Source of the DNA: Novosphingobium sp. FKTRR1
Lineage (GTDB): Bacteria > Pseudomonadota > Alphaproteobacteria > Sphingomonadales > Sphingomonadaceae
Assembly: GCF_020404405.1 (NCBI RefSeq)
Contig: NZ_JAIZDA010000003.1
Location: 186,001 to 250,000 of the forward strand
Direction: 5' to 3'
Length of the DNA stretch: 64,000 bases
The translations under genes were made by a program, and so were the position numbers. Numbering within the stretch: the first letter of the stretch is position 1; each line of letters opens with the position of its first letter. Under the pieces are notes generated by a model. That model saw only the letters and a list, made by a program, of their open reading frames with translations. It did not search any database and was not told where the DNA came from. This document shows positions 28,327-37,443 of this stretch, in pieces.

Positions 28327-28388
28327 CGAGGGCGGCAGGCTGCGCCCGGGTCGGAGGTTTTCATAGTTAGGCACAAGGGAAAAAGCGG

Positions 28389-29714
28389 ATGGCACGCTAT
28401 TTGAAGCGCGGGGCGACGGTTGAGGCGAAGGCGACTGCAAACCGGCAGGTGCGCGAGACCGTTGAAGGCATCCTTGGCGACATCGAGGCGCGTGGCGATG
28501 CTGCCGTGCGCGAACTTTCGATCCGGTTCGATCAGTGGGATAGGGAGAGCTACCGGCTTTCGGCGGACGAGGTGCAGGCGTGCATCGACACACTTTCGCC
28601 GCAAGACCTGAAGGATATCGAGTTCGCGCAGGCTCAGGTGCGCAATTTCGCGCAGATCCAGCGGGCAAGCATCCACGATGTCGAGGTGGAAACCCTGCCC
28701 GGCGTGGTGCTTGGCCACAAGAACCTGCCGGTCAGCGCCGCCGGGTGTTACGTCCCGGGCGGCAAATATCCGCTGCTCGCATCCGCTCATATGTCGGTGA
28801 TCACAGCCAAAGTCGCGGGCGTTCCGCGCGTCGTTACGTGCGCGCCACCGTTCGGCGGGAAGCCGGCTCCCGCGATCGTCGCCGCGCAGGCGCTCGCCGG
28901 GGCGGACGAGATCTATTGTCTGGGCGGGATTCAGGCCGTGGCCGCGATGGGGCTGGGCACCCAGTCGATCGCCCCGGTCGACATTCTGGTCGGTCCCGGC
29001 AATGCTTACGTTGCCGAAGCCAAACGGCAGTTGTTCGGCCGGGTCGGCATCGACCTGTTTGCCGGGCCGACCGAAACACTCGTGATTGCCGACGAGATCG
29101 GCTGCGATGGCGAACTGGCGGCGACCGACCTGCTCGGTCAGGCCGAGCATGGGCCCGACAGCCCCGCCGTGCTGCTCACCACGTCCGAAAAGCTGGCGCA
29201 CGAGACGATGGCGTGGATCGCCCGGCTGCTCGAAATTCTGCCGACGGCCGATATCGCGCGCCGCGCGTGGGAAAACTTCGGTGAGGTGATCGTCGCCGAG
29301 GATGATGCCGAGATGGTCCGCATTGCCGATGAGATCGCTTCCGAGCACGTCCAGGTGATGACCGCTGACCCGAACTATTTCCTTGAGAAAATGACCAATT
29401 ACGGCGCGCTGTTTCTGGGGGCACGGACCAACGTCAGCTTTGGCGACAAGGTCATCGGCACCAACCACACGCTGCCGACGCGCAAGGCGGCGCGCTATAC
29501 CGGCGGCCTGTGGGTGGGCAAGTTCATCAAGACCTGCACGTACCAGCGCGTGCTTACCGATGAAGCGTCGGCGATGATCGGCGAATATTGCAGTCGGCTT
29601 TGCGCGCTTGAGGGCTTCGCCGGGCACGGCGAGCAGGCCAACATCCGGGTCCGCCGCTACGGCCATGTCAACGTGCCCTACGCTGGCAAGGCTGCCCCGC
29701 GCGAGGCGCTGTGA
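28389..29714 (+). CDS. histidinol dehydrogenase homologue (HisD/HpsN family)
   Basis: 441 residues. It shows the full HisD-family core: [39 protein letters not shown], the metal/catalytic region [15 protein letters not shown] and [15 protein letters not shown], and [20 protein letters not shown]. No other histidine-biosynthesis gene is nearby. The gene is translationally coupled (GTGA) to an SDR and surrounded by catabolic genes. As for HpsN, which oxidises a sulfonated diol, this is more likely a two-step NAD-dependent alcohol-to-acid dehydrogenase recruited to the pathway than a biosynthetic enzyme. Substrate unknown. Confidence 0.83.
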   Translation: MARYLKRGATVEAKATANRQVRETVEGILGDIEARGDAAVRELSIRFDQWDRESYRLSADEVQACIDTLSPQDLKDIEFAQAQVRNFAQIQRASIHDVEVETLPGVVLGHKNLPVSAAGCYVPGGKYPLLASAHMSVITAKVAGVPRVVTCAPPFGGKPAPAIVAAQALAGADEIYCLGGIQAVAAMGLGTQSIAPVDILVGPGNAYVAEAKRQLFGRVGIDLFAGPTETLVIADEIGCDGELAATDLLGQAEHGPDSPAVLLTTSEKLAHETMAWIARLLEILPTADIARRAWENFGEVIVAEDDAEMVRIADEIASEHVQVMTADPNYFLEKMTNYGALFLGARTNVSFGDKVIGTNHTLPTRKAARYTGGLWVGKFIKTCTYQRVLTDEASAMIGEYCSRLCALEGFAGHGEQANIRVRRYGHVNVPYAGKAAPREAL

Positions 29715-30475
29715 CCCTGCCGGTCACCCCCAGCTTCCGGCTTGATGGTCGCCGCGCCGTAGTGACCGGCGCGGGGCGCGGCATCGGGCTTGCCTGTGCA
29801 GCGGCGCTGGCCGAGGCGGGGGCCCATGTCACGCTGGTCGCGCGCAGTCTGGGCGAGGTCGAGGCGGCGGCGTCGAACATTGCCGCGGCGGGCGGCCGTG
29901 CCGAGGCCGCGCGGCTCGACGTTTCCGATCTCGCTGCCGTTGCCGCGTTCTTCGCGCAACGGCCGGGCTTTGACGTGCTGATCAACAACGCCGGCACCAA
30001 CCGGCCCAAGCCGATGACGCAGGTCAGCGAAGCCGACTACGATGCGGTGATCGATCTGAATGTCAAAGCCGCGTTCTTCGTCGCGCAGGCGGCAGCGCAG
30101 CGCATGATCGATGAAGGCATTGCCGGTTCACTGATCCACATGGGCTCGCAGATGGGGCACGTCGGCGGTATCAACCGTTCGCTTTACTGTGCCTCGAAAT
30201 GGGCGCTGGAAGGGTTGAGCAAGGCCATCGCGCTCGATCTTGCCCCCCACCGAATCCGCTCTAACACGATCGCGCCGACGTTCATCGAAACGCCGCTGAC
30301 CCGGCCGTTTTTCGAGGACGCCGCCTTCACGGCCAGCGTTCTGGCCAAGATCAAGCTGGGGCGGGTGGGGCAGGTGGAGGACATCATGGGGGCCGTGCTG
30401 TTCCTTGCGTCCGATGCCTCGGCCCTGATGACAGGCAGCAGCCTTGTGGTCGATGGCGGCTGGACCGCTGATTGA
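29711..30475 (+). CDS. short-chain dehydrogenase/reductase (classical)
   Basis: 254 residues. Cofactor loop [26 protein letters not shown], catalytic Ser in HMGSQMG and YCASK, and terminal [13 protein letters not shown]: a classical SDR of the gluconate/3-oxoacyl reductase type. The GTG start at 29711 overlaps the previous stop in a 4-base GTGA junction, so it is translated together with the HisD homologue. The pair may interconvert a hydroxyl/keto/acid series of one side chain. Confidence 0.87.
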   Translation: MTLPVTPSFRLDGRRAVVTGAGRGIGLACAAALAEAGAHVTLVARSLGEVEAAASNIAAAGGRAEAARLDVSDLAAVAAFFAQRPGFDVLINNAGTNRPKPMTQVSEADYDAVIDLNVKAAFFVAQAAAQRMIDEGIAGSLIHMGSQMGHVGGINRSLYCASKWALEGLSKAIALDLAPHRIRSNTIAPTFIETPLTRPFFEDAAFTASVLAKIKLGRVGQVEDIMGAVLFLASDASALMTGSSLVVDGGWTAD

Positions 30476-30506
30476 CACGGCGGCTGCAAGCAGTCCGGCT
30501 GCGCTG

Positions 30507-30523
30507 AATCTATGCACCTAACT
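30507..30523 (+). promoter_or_regulatory. AAT-N4-GCACCTAACT motif, copy 2
   Basis: AAT CTAT GCACCTAACT lies 57 bp before the MFS transporter start codon. It matches the copies at 27245, 35342 and 44211. Confidence 0.6.
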
Positions 30524-30579
30524 CGGGCTGCGTTGCCGCAATAGGCTGTCCACGACGATCGCATCGAGGAACCGGGCCT

Positions 30580-31782
30580 ATGCCAATATCAGTCTCAGAA
30601 CGCCAAGCCGGCACATTGCAGGGCATCTTGTTGCTGCTGCCGATCACGATGGCGGTGATGGGACTGATCATCCTGGTGCCGGTCCTGCCGGGCATGATGG
30701 CGCATTACAAGGATGTGCCGGGGGTTGAATATCTCGTGCCGCTGATGCTGACCCTGCCAGCGCTGTGCGTCGCTTTGCTGTCGCCGGTTGCCGGAGTTGT
30801 GGTCGATTTCTTCGGACGACGCACCACCTGCATCGCCGCGCTGGTGATCTATGCGTTTGTCGGCATCATGCCGATCTTTCTGGAAAGCCTGATTTCGATC
30901 ATCATCAGTCGCGCGGTTCTGGGCGCGATGGAAGCGCTGGTGGTCATAGCGAGCACGACCCTGATCGGCGATTATTTCCACGGCCGGGAGCGGGAAAAGT
31001 GGCTGGCAAACCAGACGGCCGTGGCCTCGCTGGCCTCGATTGTGCTGGCTTTGCTGGGCGGCGCTCTGGGCATTTTCGGCTGGCGTGCGGCCTTTGCTGC
31101 ATACGGCGTCAGCATCCTGTTCGCGGGAGCTTTGGCCATCTGGACGTGGGAGCCGAGCAAGCGCGACGAGCTGAGCGAGCAAGCCGCGAGTGCGGACGGG
31201 CGCTTTCCTTGGCGCGCGATCATGCCGATTGCCATGCTGGCGGTGTTTGGTGGCACCATGTTCTTCACCATGCAAATCCAGGTGAGCAACGTGCTCAACG
31301 ACTATTACGGTATCAGCAGCCCAAGCGCGCTGGGGTTCTTCAGCAGCCTTGCCGGGTTGTCGGTGGCTGGCGGAACGCTGCTTTACCGGCAGTTCACGGC
31401 ACGGCTGGTTGTTCCTGCGCAATTGCTGTGCGCATTCGGTCTGCTGGGCCTGTCCTATGTGCTGATGAACCATGCGCCGACGGTGGGACAATTCACAGGG
31501 TGGCTCGTCATCAACCAGATCGGATCGGGCATGCTTCTGCCGGCTCTTGTGGTGTGGGCGATGGGGCGGCTGCCATTCGAGGTGCGGGGCCGGGGAACGG
31601 GTCTGTTCATGAGCGGATGGTGGCTCGGGCAGCCGTTGAGCAGCCAGGCGGTTGCCTACATGCGTCATCAGAACGATGGCAACCTTCCCGCAACGCTGCA
31701 GACATTGGGCATCCTGTGCCTTGCGGCTGCAGCGTTCGCCCTGTTGGGGCGGCTTCGCGGATCGGCTGGGAAGGCGGTTTAG
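30580..31782 (+). CDS. major facilitator superfamily transporter
   Basis: 400 residues and about 12 membrane helices. The signature loop between helices 2 and 3 is recognisable as GVVVDFFGRRTTCIAALVIY (a GxxxDxxGRR variant). A central cytoplasmic loop (about 190-210) separates the two six-helix halves. The ATG follows GAGGAA. It is probably an uptake or efflux carrier for a pathway substrate across the inner membrane. It is preceded by the GCACCTAACT motif. Confidence 0.87.
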   Translation: MPISVSERQAGTLQGILLLLPITMAVMGLIILVPVLPGMMAHYKDVPGVEYLVPLMLTLPALCVALLSPVAGVVVDFFGRRTTCIAALVIYAFVGIMPIFLESLISIIISRAVLGAMEALVVIASTTLIGDYFHGREREKWLANQTAVASLASIVLALLGGALGIFGWRAAFAAYGVSILFAGALAIWTWEPSKRDELSEQAASADGRFPWRAIMPIAMLAVFGGTMFFTMQIQVSNVLNDYYGISSPSALGFFSSLAGLSVAGGTLLYRQFTARLVVPAQLLCAFGLLGLSYVLMNHAPTVGQFTGWLVINQIGSGMLLPALVVWAMGRLPFEVRGRGTGLFMSGWWLGQPLSSQAVAYMRHQNDGNLPATLQTLGILCLAAAAFALLGRLRGSAGKAV

Positions 31783-31785
31783 GTT

Positions 31786-31815
31786 TGGGCTGGGGCTGGG
31801 GCTGGGGCTGGGGCT
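31786..31815 (+). repeat. hexanucleotide tandem repeat (GGGGCT)5
   Basis: Five near-perfect GGGGCT units follow the MFS stop directly and precede the end of the opposing SnoaL-like gene. A microsatellite in a convergent gap; slippage here would not alter either coding sequence. Confidence 0.85.
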
Positions 31816-31820
31816 TCGGC

Positions 31821-32327
31821 TTAAGGCCGCCAGTCCTGCAGTACCTCGGGCGGAGGCCCCTTGATCTCGCGGATCAACCCTGCGTCGTTCAGCAGATAGA
31901 TCAGGAAACCGTGCGTGCGCATGGTCTCGCCAGCCCTGAGCGGTCGACCGAACACCGAAGTGTCGTTGCAGTCGCGAATGCAGCGCAGCGTGCTGTGCAC
32001 TTCTGCCGCGGCGCCCGTGCTGTCGGAACAGAAGAACAGGACTTCCAGCGACTCTGTCACGAACGGCCGGTGGCGAGCGTAGAACTGCGCCACCGCAGAC
32101 TTGCCCGTGATGTTCATCACGAACTTGATGTCATCGGCGTAAAAATCGACGACGCGCGGGTCGCTGGCATTCATCAACTGCACATACCGATCATACGTGG
32201 CCCGATCGAACCGCGCGCGGGGCAGGGTTGCGGCTATGGCCGGTCGCGCGCCAAGCGCCGCCGCACCGGACAACGCCCCTGTCAGGAAAGCGCGCCGATG
32301 CGACAGGTTCGACTGGGGGATGACCAT
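31821..32327 (-). CDS. Tat-exported SnoaL-like (NTF2-fold) protein
   Basis: 168 residues. A twin-arginine signal (SHRRAFLTGALSGAAALGAR, ending AIA-A) is followed by a ~125-residue SnoaL/NTF2-like cone domain (YVQLMNASDPRVVDFYADDI). The family includes isomerases, dehydratases and small ligand-binding proteins; no catalytic pair can be named confidently. The Tat signal indicates a folded, possibly cofactor-bearing periplasmic protein. It is the last gene of the leftward dioxygenase-SDR operon (10-bp gap). Confidence 0.72.
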   Translation of the reverse strand: MVIPQSNLSHRRAFLTGALSGAAALGARPAIAATLPRARFDRATYDRYVQLMNASDPRVVDFYADDIKFVMNITGKSAVAQFYARHRPFVTESLEVLFFCSDSTGAAAEVHSTLRCIRDCNDTSVFGRPLRAGETMRTHGFLIYLLNDAGLIREIKGPPPEVLQDWRP

Positions 32328-32337
32328 CGCGTTCGGT

Positions 32338-33162
32338 TCAGGCCTGACCGGTCAGATGCAGGCCGATCTTTTCCATCGGCGCCACCGCTTGCAGGATCGG
32401 CTGCAGGATGTGCACGACTTCCGTGCCCGCAGGGTAGCGCAATTGTGGCTCTGGGTCCGTCGCCGCGGCAAGGGCGGCCGCGACCACCGGACTGATGTCA
32501 TCCGGGGCGCGGGCTTCAAGCCCGTCGAAATTGGTATTGAACTGCGCCGCGGCCGCAGCGTAGGGCGCGCTGGCCTCGCGATCGAGCGACTTTTGCGGCA
32601 ACGCCGTCTTGAACGGCCCGGGCATGACACTGACAACCCGGACCCCGAAGCTGCGAGTTTCGATGTTGAGCGCCGCAGTCGCCGCATCGAGCGCATGCTT
32701 GCTGGCGCAATATGCGCTCATGAACGGGGTTTTCATGAAGGCGGCGACGGACGTCACATTGATGATGCGGCCGGTCCCACGCGCACGCATGTGTGGAAGC
32801 GCCAGCCGGATCAGGTCGAGCGGTCCGAACAGGTTTGTCTCGAACATCGTGCGAAACTGGCTTTCGGGAATATCCTCGAACGCACCGCGCGCGCCGACAC
32901 CGGCATTGTTGATCAGGACATCGATCTGCCCGAAGCGCGCCAGCGTCTGCTCGATGATGGCGTTGCGCATGGCCGCGTCGGTCACGTCCAGCGCCGCCAG
33001 CACGATGGCATCAGGTCTGGCTGCTGCCAGGTTCCTGAGGCTGTCGGGAGCGGCTTCGGGGCGGCGCATCGTGGCGACGACCCGATAGCCGCGATCGGCA
33101 AACGCAAGCGCCATCGCTTCGCCAAAGCCCGAACTGCACCCAGTGATCAATGCGACCGCCAT
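32338..33162 (-). CDS. short-chain dehydrogenase/reductase
   Basis: 274 residues. ALITGCSSGFGEAMALAFAD cofactor loop, NNAGVG, SVAAFMKTPFMSAYCASKHA with catalytic Ser and YxxxK, and the PGPFKT segment; it resembles the retinol/17-beta-hydroxysteroid-like SDR group. The ATG at 33162 (AAGGGAG upstream) is preferred to an extension reaching 33183. It lies 69 bp downstream of the VOC dioxygenase gene in the same direction. Confidence 0.85.
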   Translation of the reverse strand: MAVALITGCSSGFGEAMALAFADRGYRVVATMRRPEAAPDSLRNLAAARPDAIVLAALDVTDAAMRNAIIEQTLARFGQIDVLINNAGVGARGAFEDIPESQFRTMFETNLFGPLDLIRLALPHMRARGTGRIINVTSVAAFMKTPFMSAYCASKHALDAATAALNIETRSFGVRVVSVMPGPFKTALPQKSLDREASAPYAAAAAQFNTNFDGLEARAPDDISPVVAAALAAATDPEPQLRYPAGTEVVHILQPILQAVAPMEKIGLHLTGQA

Positions 33163-33231
33163 GCGGAAACGCTCCCTTGCCAAATCAGATTCTTGGTGAG
33201 CAGCCTTGCAGGCCGCTCACGCGGTCGCACG

Positions 33232-34182
33232 CTACTTCACGAATTCCGCGAGTACCGGGTTGGGTGGTCCCCATTGGCCACCAAGCAGTTCGCGGAAACC
33301 GACGATGCCGCCGCCGTCGGCGGCCTTGAGTTGATCGCCATCGGTCCAGTGCTCGATTTCGTGGCCAAACGGGTCGTTCCAGTAATCGAAGACCTGGCTG
33401 CCGAGGATGTGGCGCCCAACGCCCCAGTGGGCATGCCAGCCCGCTTCGCGCAAATGGTCGTGCCCGGCCATCAGGTCATCGATATCGGCGACCTCGAAGG
33501 CGGAGTGCATGAACTGGGCCGGCGCGCCGGGGCGCTCGAACAGAAAGATCGTGTGATGATCGCACGGTTCGTCACCCCGGTCGGCGCGCAGGAACGCACC
33601 GATGGCGATGCCCGGCTCGGGCTGGATCTCGTCGGAGGTGACGAACCCGAAGCGCTCCTTGTACCATTGCTCCGAGCGGCGAAAATTGGTCACTCCGAAC
33701 ACGCAGTGGCCCAGCCGCTGAACGTGTGAGGGGCCCTGCTTGACACGGCGAAAGCGGGCGACGCGCGGATAGGTGCCCCCATGGTTCCACACGTCGGGAA
33801 AGGGCAAGGTCCGCTCGTTGGCAGGCAAGGGCCGCTGCTCGGCGATAGCCTCGATCACGAAACCGTCGGGATCGCTCAACCGCACGACGAAACCGCCGCC
33901 GGGTGCATCGAAGGTTTCCACCGGTACCCCGTCATGCGCCGCAAGCCGTTCAAGGTCTGCCAGATCGCGAACCCAGATGCCCAGCGCGGCAAAGCCCGGC
34001 TCGCCCTGCTCGGTCGAATGCAGGAACGGCGCGCGCCCGGTGCCACGCATGAACAGTTGCCCTTTCGGCTGCTCGGGCACCGAGTCCACCATCCCGAAAT
34101 CGAGCAGAAACGCCCGCATCTTCGCAAGGTCGGGCGCACGAAAGCGCACGTGCGCGACATCATAAGCTTTTGCGATACTCAC
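33232..34182 (-). CDS. two-domain VOC extradiol (type I) ring-cleavage dioxygenase
   Basis: 316 residues, paralogous to the enzyme at 10551 over its whole length. The N-terminal VOC module begins DVAHVRFRAPDLAKMRAFLL. The catalytic module keeps the metal ligands in LGHCVFGV (His), FMHSAFEV (His) and DPFGHEIEHW (Glu). It lacks the basic C-terminal extension of the 10551 copy. The start is a GTG with GGAGGG upstream. The promoter region between it and the FAH gene holds a TTGAAC-N6-GTCA operator. Expected to cleave a catechol formed by the monooxygenase at 44494. Confidence 0.87.
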   Translation of the reverse strand: MSIAKAYDVAHVRFRAPDLAKMRAFLLDFGMVDSVPEQPKGQLFMRGTGRAPFLHSTEQGEPGFAALGIWVRDLADLERLAAHDGVPVETFDAPGGGFVVRLSDPDGFVIEAIAEQRPLPANERTLPFPDVWNHGGTYPRVARFRRVKQGPSHVQRLGHCVFGVTNFRRSEQWYKERFGFVTSDEIQPEPGIAIGAFLRADRGDEPCDHHTIFLFERPGAPAQFMHSAFEVADIDDLMAGHDHLREAGWHAHWGVGRHILGSQVFDYWNDPFGHEIEHWTDGDQLKAADGGGIVGFRELLGGQWGPPNPVLAEFVK

Positions 34183-34263
34183 CGCAGAGACCCTCCAAGG
34201 TTGTCCGGGCCAGGTTCATTCCGGCCAAAATGGGCGTGCGCCGTGCGACGTGCATCCATTTTA

Positions 34264-34299
34264 TTGAACGATATAGTCATTTATATACATATCGGTCAA
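34264..34299. promoter_or_regulatory. TTGAAC-N6-GTCA operator inside a longer inverted repeat
   Basis: TTGAACGATATAGTCA (34264-34279) matches the operator copies at 24681, 24700, 44324 and 55916. Its left half TTGAACGATAT is also repeated inverted, with one mismatch, as ATATCGGTCAA (34289-34299). It lies 82 bp before the GTG of the dioxygenase operon, in an AT-rich stretch. Confidence 0.7.
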
Positions 34300-34338
34300 T
34301 ATCTGTGCCGACACAGTGCGGTGCGACGCGATGGGCCA

Positions 34339-35181
34339 TCATTCCGGCGTGCAGATTGCTTCGATATGTCCGATGCCCTCGATCTCGCAACGGCAGGTGT
34401 CGCCCGGTTGCAGCAGCAGACGCGGCTGGCGGGCCCAGCCGATGCCGCCCGGCGTACCGGTGAAGATCAGGTCGCCGGGCTCCAGGGTCATGGCCTGAGA
34501 CAGGTATTCGATCTGCGCCCAGACATCGAACACAAGGTTGGCGGTGTTCGAATTCTGGCGGACGTCGCCATTGACCGAGCAGCGGATTGTGTGTCCGTGG
34601 GGGTCGGGCATCTCGTCGCTCAGCGTGATCCACGGTCCGATCGGCGAATGGGTGTCGAACGACTTGGCGATCGACCACTGCGGCGAATGGCCCTGCCAAT
34701 CGCGCACGCTGACATCGTTGCCGACGCAATAGCCGAACACCGCGTGCGGCGCCTCCTCGCGCGTGATGTGCCGACCGCCCTTGCCGATCACCGCGACCAG
34801 TTCGACTTCATAGTCGACGCTGTCGGGCGAGGCCTTGGGCAACTGGATCGGATCATTGGGTCCAGCGATCGAACTCGACGCCTTGAGGAACCACATCTGC
34901 TGCTGTGGTGTCTCCCGGCCGGACTCGGCGATATGGTCGGCATAGTTCAGCCCGATCGCGAGGATCTTGCCGGGCCGTTTGACGGGGCTGCACAGTTTGA
35001 CCGCATCGAGCGCGAGCCAGCCTTCGGATGACGCCTCAAGGCTGCGCAGCGCGGCCTCATGGGCCGCAAAATCGGCCATGATCCCGGTCATGTCGGCCAG
35101 GCCGGGCACCGGCTGGACCATGCCGTCCTTGACGATACCCACTTGCTCGACGCCTTCGTGTTGAAAGATTGCGAGTTTCAC
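34339..35181 (-). CDS. fumarylacetoacetate hydrolase family protein
   Basis: 280 residues. KILAIGLNYADHIAESGRET, VDYEVELVAVIGKGGR, YCVGNDVSVRDWQGHSPQW, SFDTHSPIGPWITL and terminal FTGTPGGIG are the standard landmarks. It is more similar to the copy at 11567 than to that at 24835. The start chosen is a GTG at 35181 with a purine-rich GGGAAAGGG upstream; a longer frame to 35250 has no support. It lies upstream of the dioxygenase with a 156-bp gap containing the operator. Likely hydrolase of the meta-cleavage product. Confidence 0.87.
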   Translation of the reverse strand: MKLAIFQHEGVEQVGIVKDGMVQPVPGLADMTGIMADFAAHEAALRSLEASSEGWLALDAVKLCSPVKRPGKILAIGLNYADHIAESGRETPQQQMWFLKASSSIAGPNDPIQLPKASPDSVDYEVELVAVIGKGGRHITREEAPHAVFGYCVGNDVSVRDWQGHSPQWSIAKSFDTHSPIGPWITLSDEMPDPHGHTIRCSVNGDVRQNSNTANLVFDVWAQIEYLSQAMTLEPGDLIFTGTPGGIGWARQPRLLLQPGDTCRCEIEGIGHIEAICTPE

Positions 35182-35341
35182 GCGGCTTTGCCCTTTCCCA
35201 GAACCAACGGGCAGGCGGCGAATCGGTCGCTGCCCGCCCTGCCAGCTCACGCGATACCGCCGCCGGGCAAGGCGATGTTAGCTGCCACAATACTGATCCC
35301 ATGCGTCTTGCAGCCACCACCGCGGGCCGCGAGCAGCAACG

Positions 35342-35359
35342 AATTGTGGCACCTAACTT
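35342..35359 (+). promoter_or_regulatory. AAT-N4-GCACCTAACTT motif, copy 3
   Basis: AAT TGTG GCACCTAACTT lies about 110 bp before the first secreted-protein cassette (35470) and matches the copies at 27245, 30507 and 44211. Confidence 0.6.
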
Positions 35360-35469
35360 CCCGACCGATTTGGGCGGATGACACTGGTCTGTTCAATGGC
35401 GGCAGGCTGATCGGCGGCTTGCCCGATAGCGGCTTGGCCAAGACATTCGAAAGGCAGAACGCGGTGAAA

Positions 35470-35916
35470 ATGCAAGGTTCAAACCGGATAACCAGTATTC
35501 TGGCAATGCTGCTGGTTGCGTCATCGGTGGCGCCCGCATCGGCGCATCACTCCGCTGCGCCGTTCGACATGACCAAGAACGTCGTGGTGACCGGGACAGT
35601 TGAAAAGTGGGTGTGGTCCAATCCGCACTCCTGGCTCTACATCCGTGTCGCAAAGCCGGGCGGTGCGCAGGAAATCTGGGGTTTTGAAGGCGGCAGCGCC
35701 GGGATGCTTTCGCGCAGTGGCTGGAACTCGGGCGATATGAAGCCCGGCGACAAGGTCACCGTCACCGGCAAGCCAAGCCGCGACGGGCGGCCGGTTGCGC
35801 TGATCAGCGAAGTCAAACTGGCCAGTGGCAAAGTGCTGGGGTCCGGGTTCGGCGCGCCGCCGCCGGGCTTTCCGCCGCCTCCCGGCTTCGGTCCGCCCCC
35901 GGCACCTCACAAGTAA
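35470..35916 (+). CDS. secreted DUF6152-like protein, copy 1
   Basis: 148 residues. A signal peptide ends APASA, so the predicted mature protein begins HHSAAPFDM. A compact ~90-residue domain follows (VVVTGTVEKWVWSNPHSWLY, then AGMLSRSGWNSGDMKPGDKV), and a Pro/Gly/Phe-rich tail ends it. It resembles the DUF6152 family, whose function is unknown. The exact His-His-Ser mature N-terminus is shared with the copies at 40143 and 49512. The ATG at 35470 is preferred; a GTG at 35464 is possible. It is followed 14 bp later by its partner protein, starting the longest operon of the window. Confidence 0.75.
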   Translation: MQGSNRITSILAMLLVASSVAPASAHHSAAPFDMTKNVVVTGTVEKWVWSNPHSWLYIRVAKPGGAQEIWGFEGGSAGMLSRSGWNSGDMKPGDKVTVTGKPSRDGRPVALISEVKLASGKVLGSGFGAPPPGFPPPPGFGPPPAPHK

Positions 35917-35930
35917 CGAAGGCGACATCG

Positions 35931-36773
35931 ATGATCATGCGCAAATCCCTGTTCGCTGCTGCCCTGAGTTCGGCGATGTGCTCGGCAATGCTTGGGCTTC
36001 CGTCCGCCGTCCACGCTGAGCCGCTGGGGTCCAGTTGGGCCGATGTGACCAAGGTGCCCGACTTCTTCTCGGGCAACTGGCAGAGCATCACCTCGTTTCT
36101 GGACCGCGAGCCGCACACGCCGCTGACGCCGCAGGCGAAGGCCTATGCCGACAAGTTCAAGCCGATCGAGGACATCCCCTTCGCCGGCGCAGGGTGCAAG
36201 ACGCCCGGTATGCCGACCATCCAGCGCCTCGGGTCACCCCTGAAGTTCTTCTACGAACCGGGCCTGATCGCGATCTACATCGAAAACAGCAGCATGACCC
36301 GCTTCATCAAGGTGAACGGCAAGCATGCCGAGCGTCCCAACCCGACCTATCTGGGCGATTCCATCGGCCACTTCGAGGGCGACACGCTCGTGGTCGAAAG
36401 CACCAGCTTTGCAGACGATATCCTGTTCCAATACGCCAATTTCCCCGGTCAGGGTACGGGACACTTCGTTCTGCCGCCCGAGGCCATCTTCGGGCCGCAT
36501 GGGCCGAACCTGCGCATGGTCGAGCGGATGAAGCTGCTTGATCCCGATACCCTCGAAATCTCGCTCACGATCTACGACGATACCGTCTGGACCGAGCCCT
36601 ATGTCGCGAACACGCAGACCTTCAAGCGGAACCGTGGCGATGCCGGGCTGCCCGCCGAATGGGTTTGCGGAGGGAGCGGCGAGCCTCTGGAATTCGATCC
36701 GGCGACCAACCGATCGATCCTGCAGGATCCGGCCGAAGTCCTGAAAAAGCTGAAAGAAAAAGACGCGCACTGA
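35931..36773 (+). CDS. secreted protein of unknown function, GHxEGDTLVVE family, copy 1
   Basis: 280 residues with a signal peptide ending AVHA-EP. The mature part opens with a W-containing strand (FFSGNWQSITSF), has one conserved Cys (GCKTPGMPTI), and carries the signature PTYLGDSIGHFEGDTLVVE, followed by RMVERMKLLDPDTLEISLTI. The same blocks occur in the proteins at 40607, 49930 and 50691. No enzyme family is recognised; the pattern suggests a secreted beta-rich (lipocalin-like) fold, which is only a guess. It always directly follows a DUF6152-like gene here. Confidence 0.7.
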   Translation: MIMRKSLFAAALSSAMCSAMLGLPSAVHAEPLGSSWADVTKVPDFFSGNWQSITSFLDREPHTPLTPQAKAYADKFKPIEDIPFAGAGCKTPGMPTIQRLGSPLKFFYEPGLIAIYIENSSMTRFIKVNGKHAERPNPTYLGDSIGHFEGDTLVVESTSFADDILFQYANFPGQGTGHFVLPPEAIFGPHGPNLRMVERMKLLDPDTLEISLTIYDDTVWTEPYVANTQTFKRNRGDAGLPAEWVCGGSGEPLEFDPATNRSILQDPAEVLKKLKEKDAH

Positions 36774-36810
36774 CGGCTGCAACGCGGCTCTCGACAAGGT
36801 GAACGGGAAG

Positions 36811-37443
36811 ATGAAACATTGGGTGAAAATGGGGGCGTCCCTGGTCGGAGCAGCTTTGCTCGTGACCGGCGTGGCGGCAACCGCGCAAACGCCTGCAAGT
36901 GGCGCTGCCGGCTCGGCCTATGCGCCGACGGTGGACGATTGGGTCGGGGTGAACGCGGCGGTCGACAATTATTCGCTGGGTCTCGATCTCCACGACATGG
37001 CGCGGTTCGACAAGGCGTTCTGGCCGGAAGCGAAGATCATTGCCCAGCCCGAGCCAGGCTTGAGCTTTGCCATGCCCTACCGCATGGCGGCTGAAGGCCC
37101 CAAGGGGCCCCCGCCGGGCGGAATTCCGGGCGGTCCTCCTCCGGGCGGTCCTCCTCCGGGTGCTGCTCCGGGGGGCCCGCCGCCCGGCGCTCCTTCGGGC
37201 CCGCCTCCGGGTGGCAACGCCATCGGTAGCAACATCGCGCCGTGGCATCTGTCGCTAAGCCATCATTTCGAGTTCCAGAGTGCCACGCACGCCACGCACT
37301 ATGGCTTGTTCATCAGTGTCTACCCGGATTTGAAGACCAAGGTGACCACCGTCGGTCTTCCGGGCCACTACGAGGACATTCTTGAAAAGCGCAAAGGCGA
37401 ATGGCGCATTCTTGAACGCAAGACTGTGATCGGCGCGAAGTGA
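36811..37443 (+). CDS. secreted SnoaL-like protein with a Pro-Gly-rich insertion
   Basis: 210 residues. A signal peptide ends AATAQ. The next ~75 residues and the last ~70 residues together form an NTF2/SnoaL-like fold (WVGVNAAVDNYSLGLDLHDM and the C-terminal GHYEDILEKRKGEWRILERK). They are separated by a ~45-residue insertion of PPPGG repeats (about 99-143). The insertion sits where SnoaL proteins usually have a loop, so the fold may survive. The ATG at 36811 is preferred over a GTG at 36799. Its stop overlaps the GTG of the next frame. Confidence 0.65.
   Translation: MKHWVKMGASLVGAALLVTGVAATAQTPASGAAGSAYAPTVDDWVGVNAAVDNYSLGLDLHDMARFDKAFWPEAKIIAQPEPGLSFAMPYRMAAEGPKGPPPGGIPGGPPPGGPPPGAAPGGPPPGAPSGPPPGGNAIGSNIAPWHLSLSHHFEFQSATHATHYGLFISVYPDLKTKVTTVGLPGHYEDILEKRKGEWRILERKTVIGAK

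Noticed and set aside
28363..28373. possible extra GCACCTAACT motif (minus strand GTGCCTAACTA)
   Set aside because: Only CCTAACT is shared, the AAT-N4 part is missing and it points away from the following gene.
28389..29714. biosynthetic hisD
   Set aside because: No histidine-pathway neighbours and translational coupling to an SDR in a catabolic region; kept as a HisD/HpsN-family homologue.
30765..32495. 576-residue plus-strand frame
   Set aside because: Overlaps the MFS gene in another frame and runs antisense over the SnoaL-like and SDR genes; no domain.
32197..33729. 510-residue plus-strand frame
   Set aside because: Antisense to the SDR and VOC dioxygenase genes, both with complete catalytic motifs.
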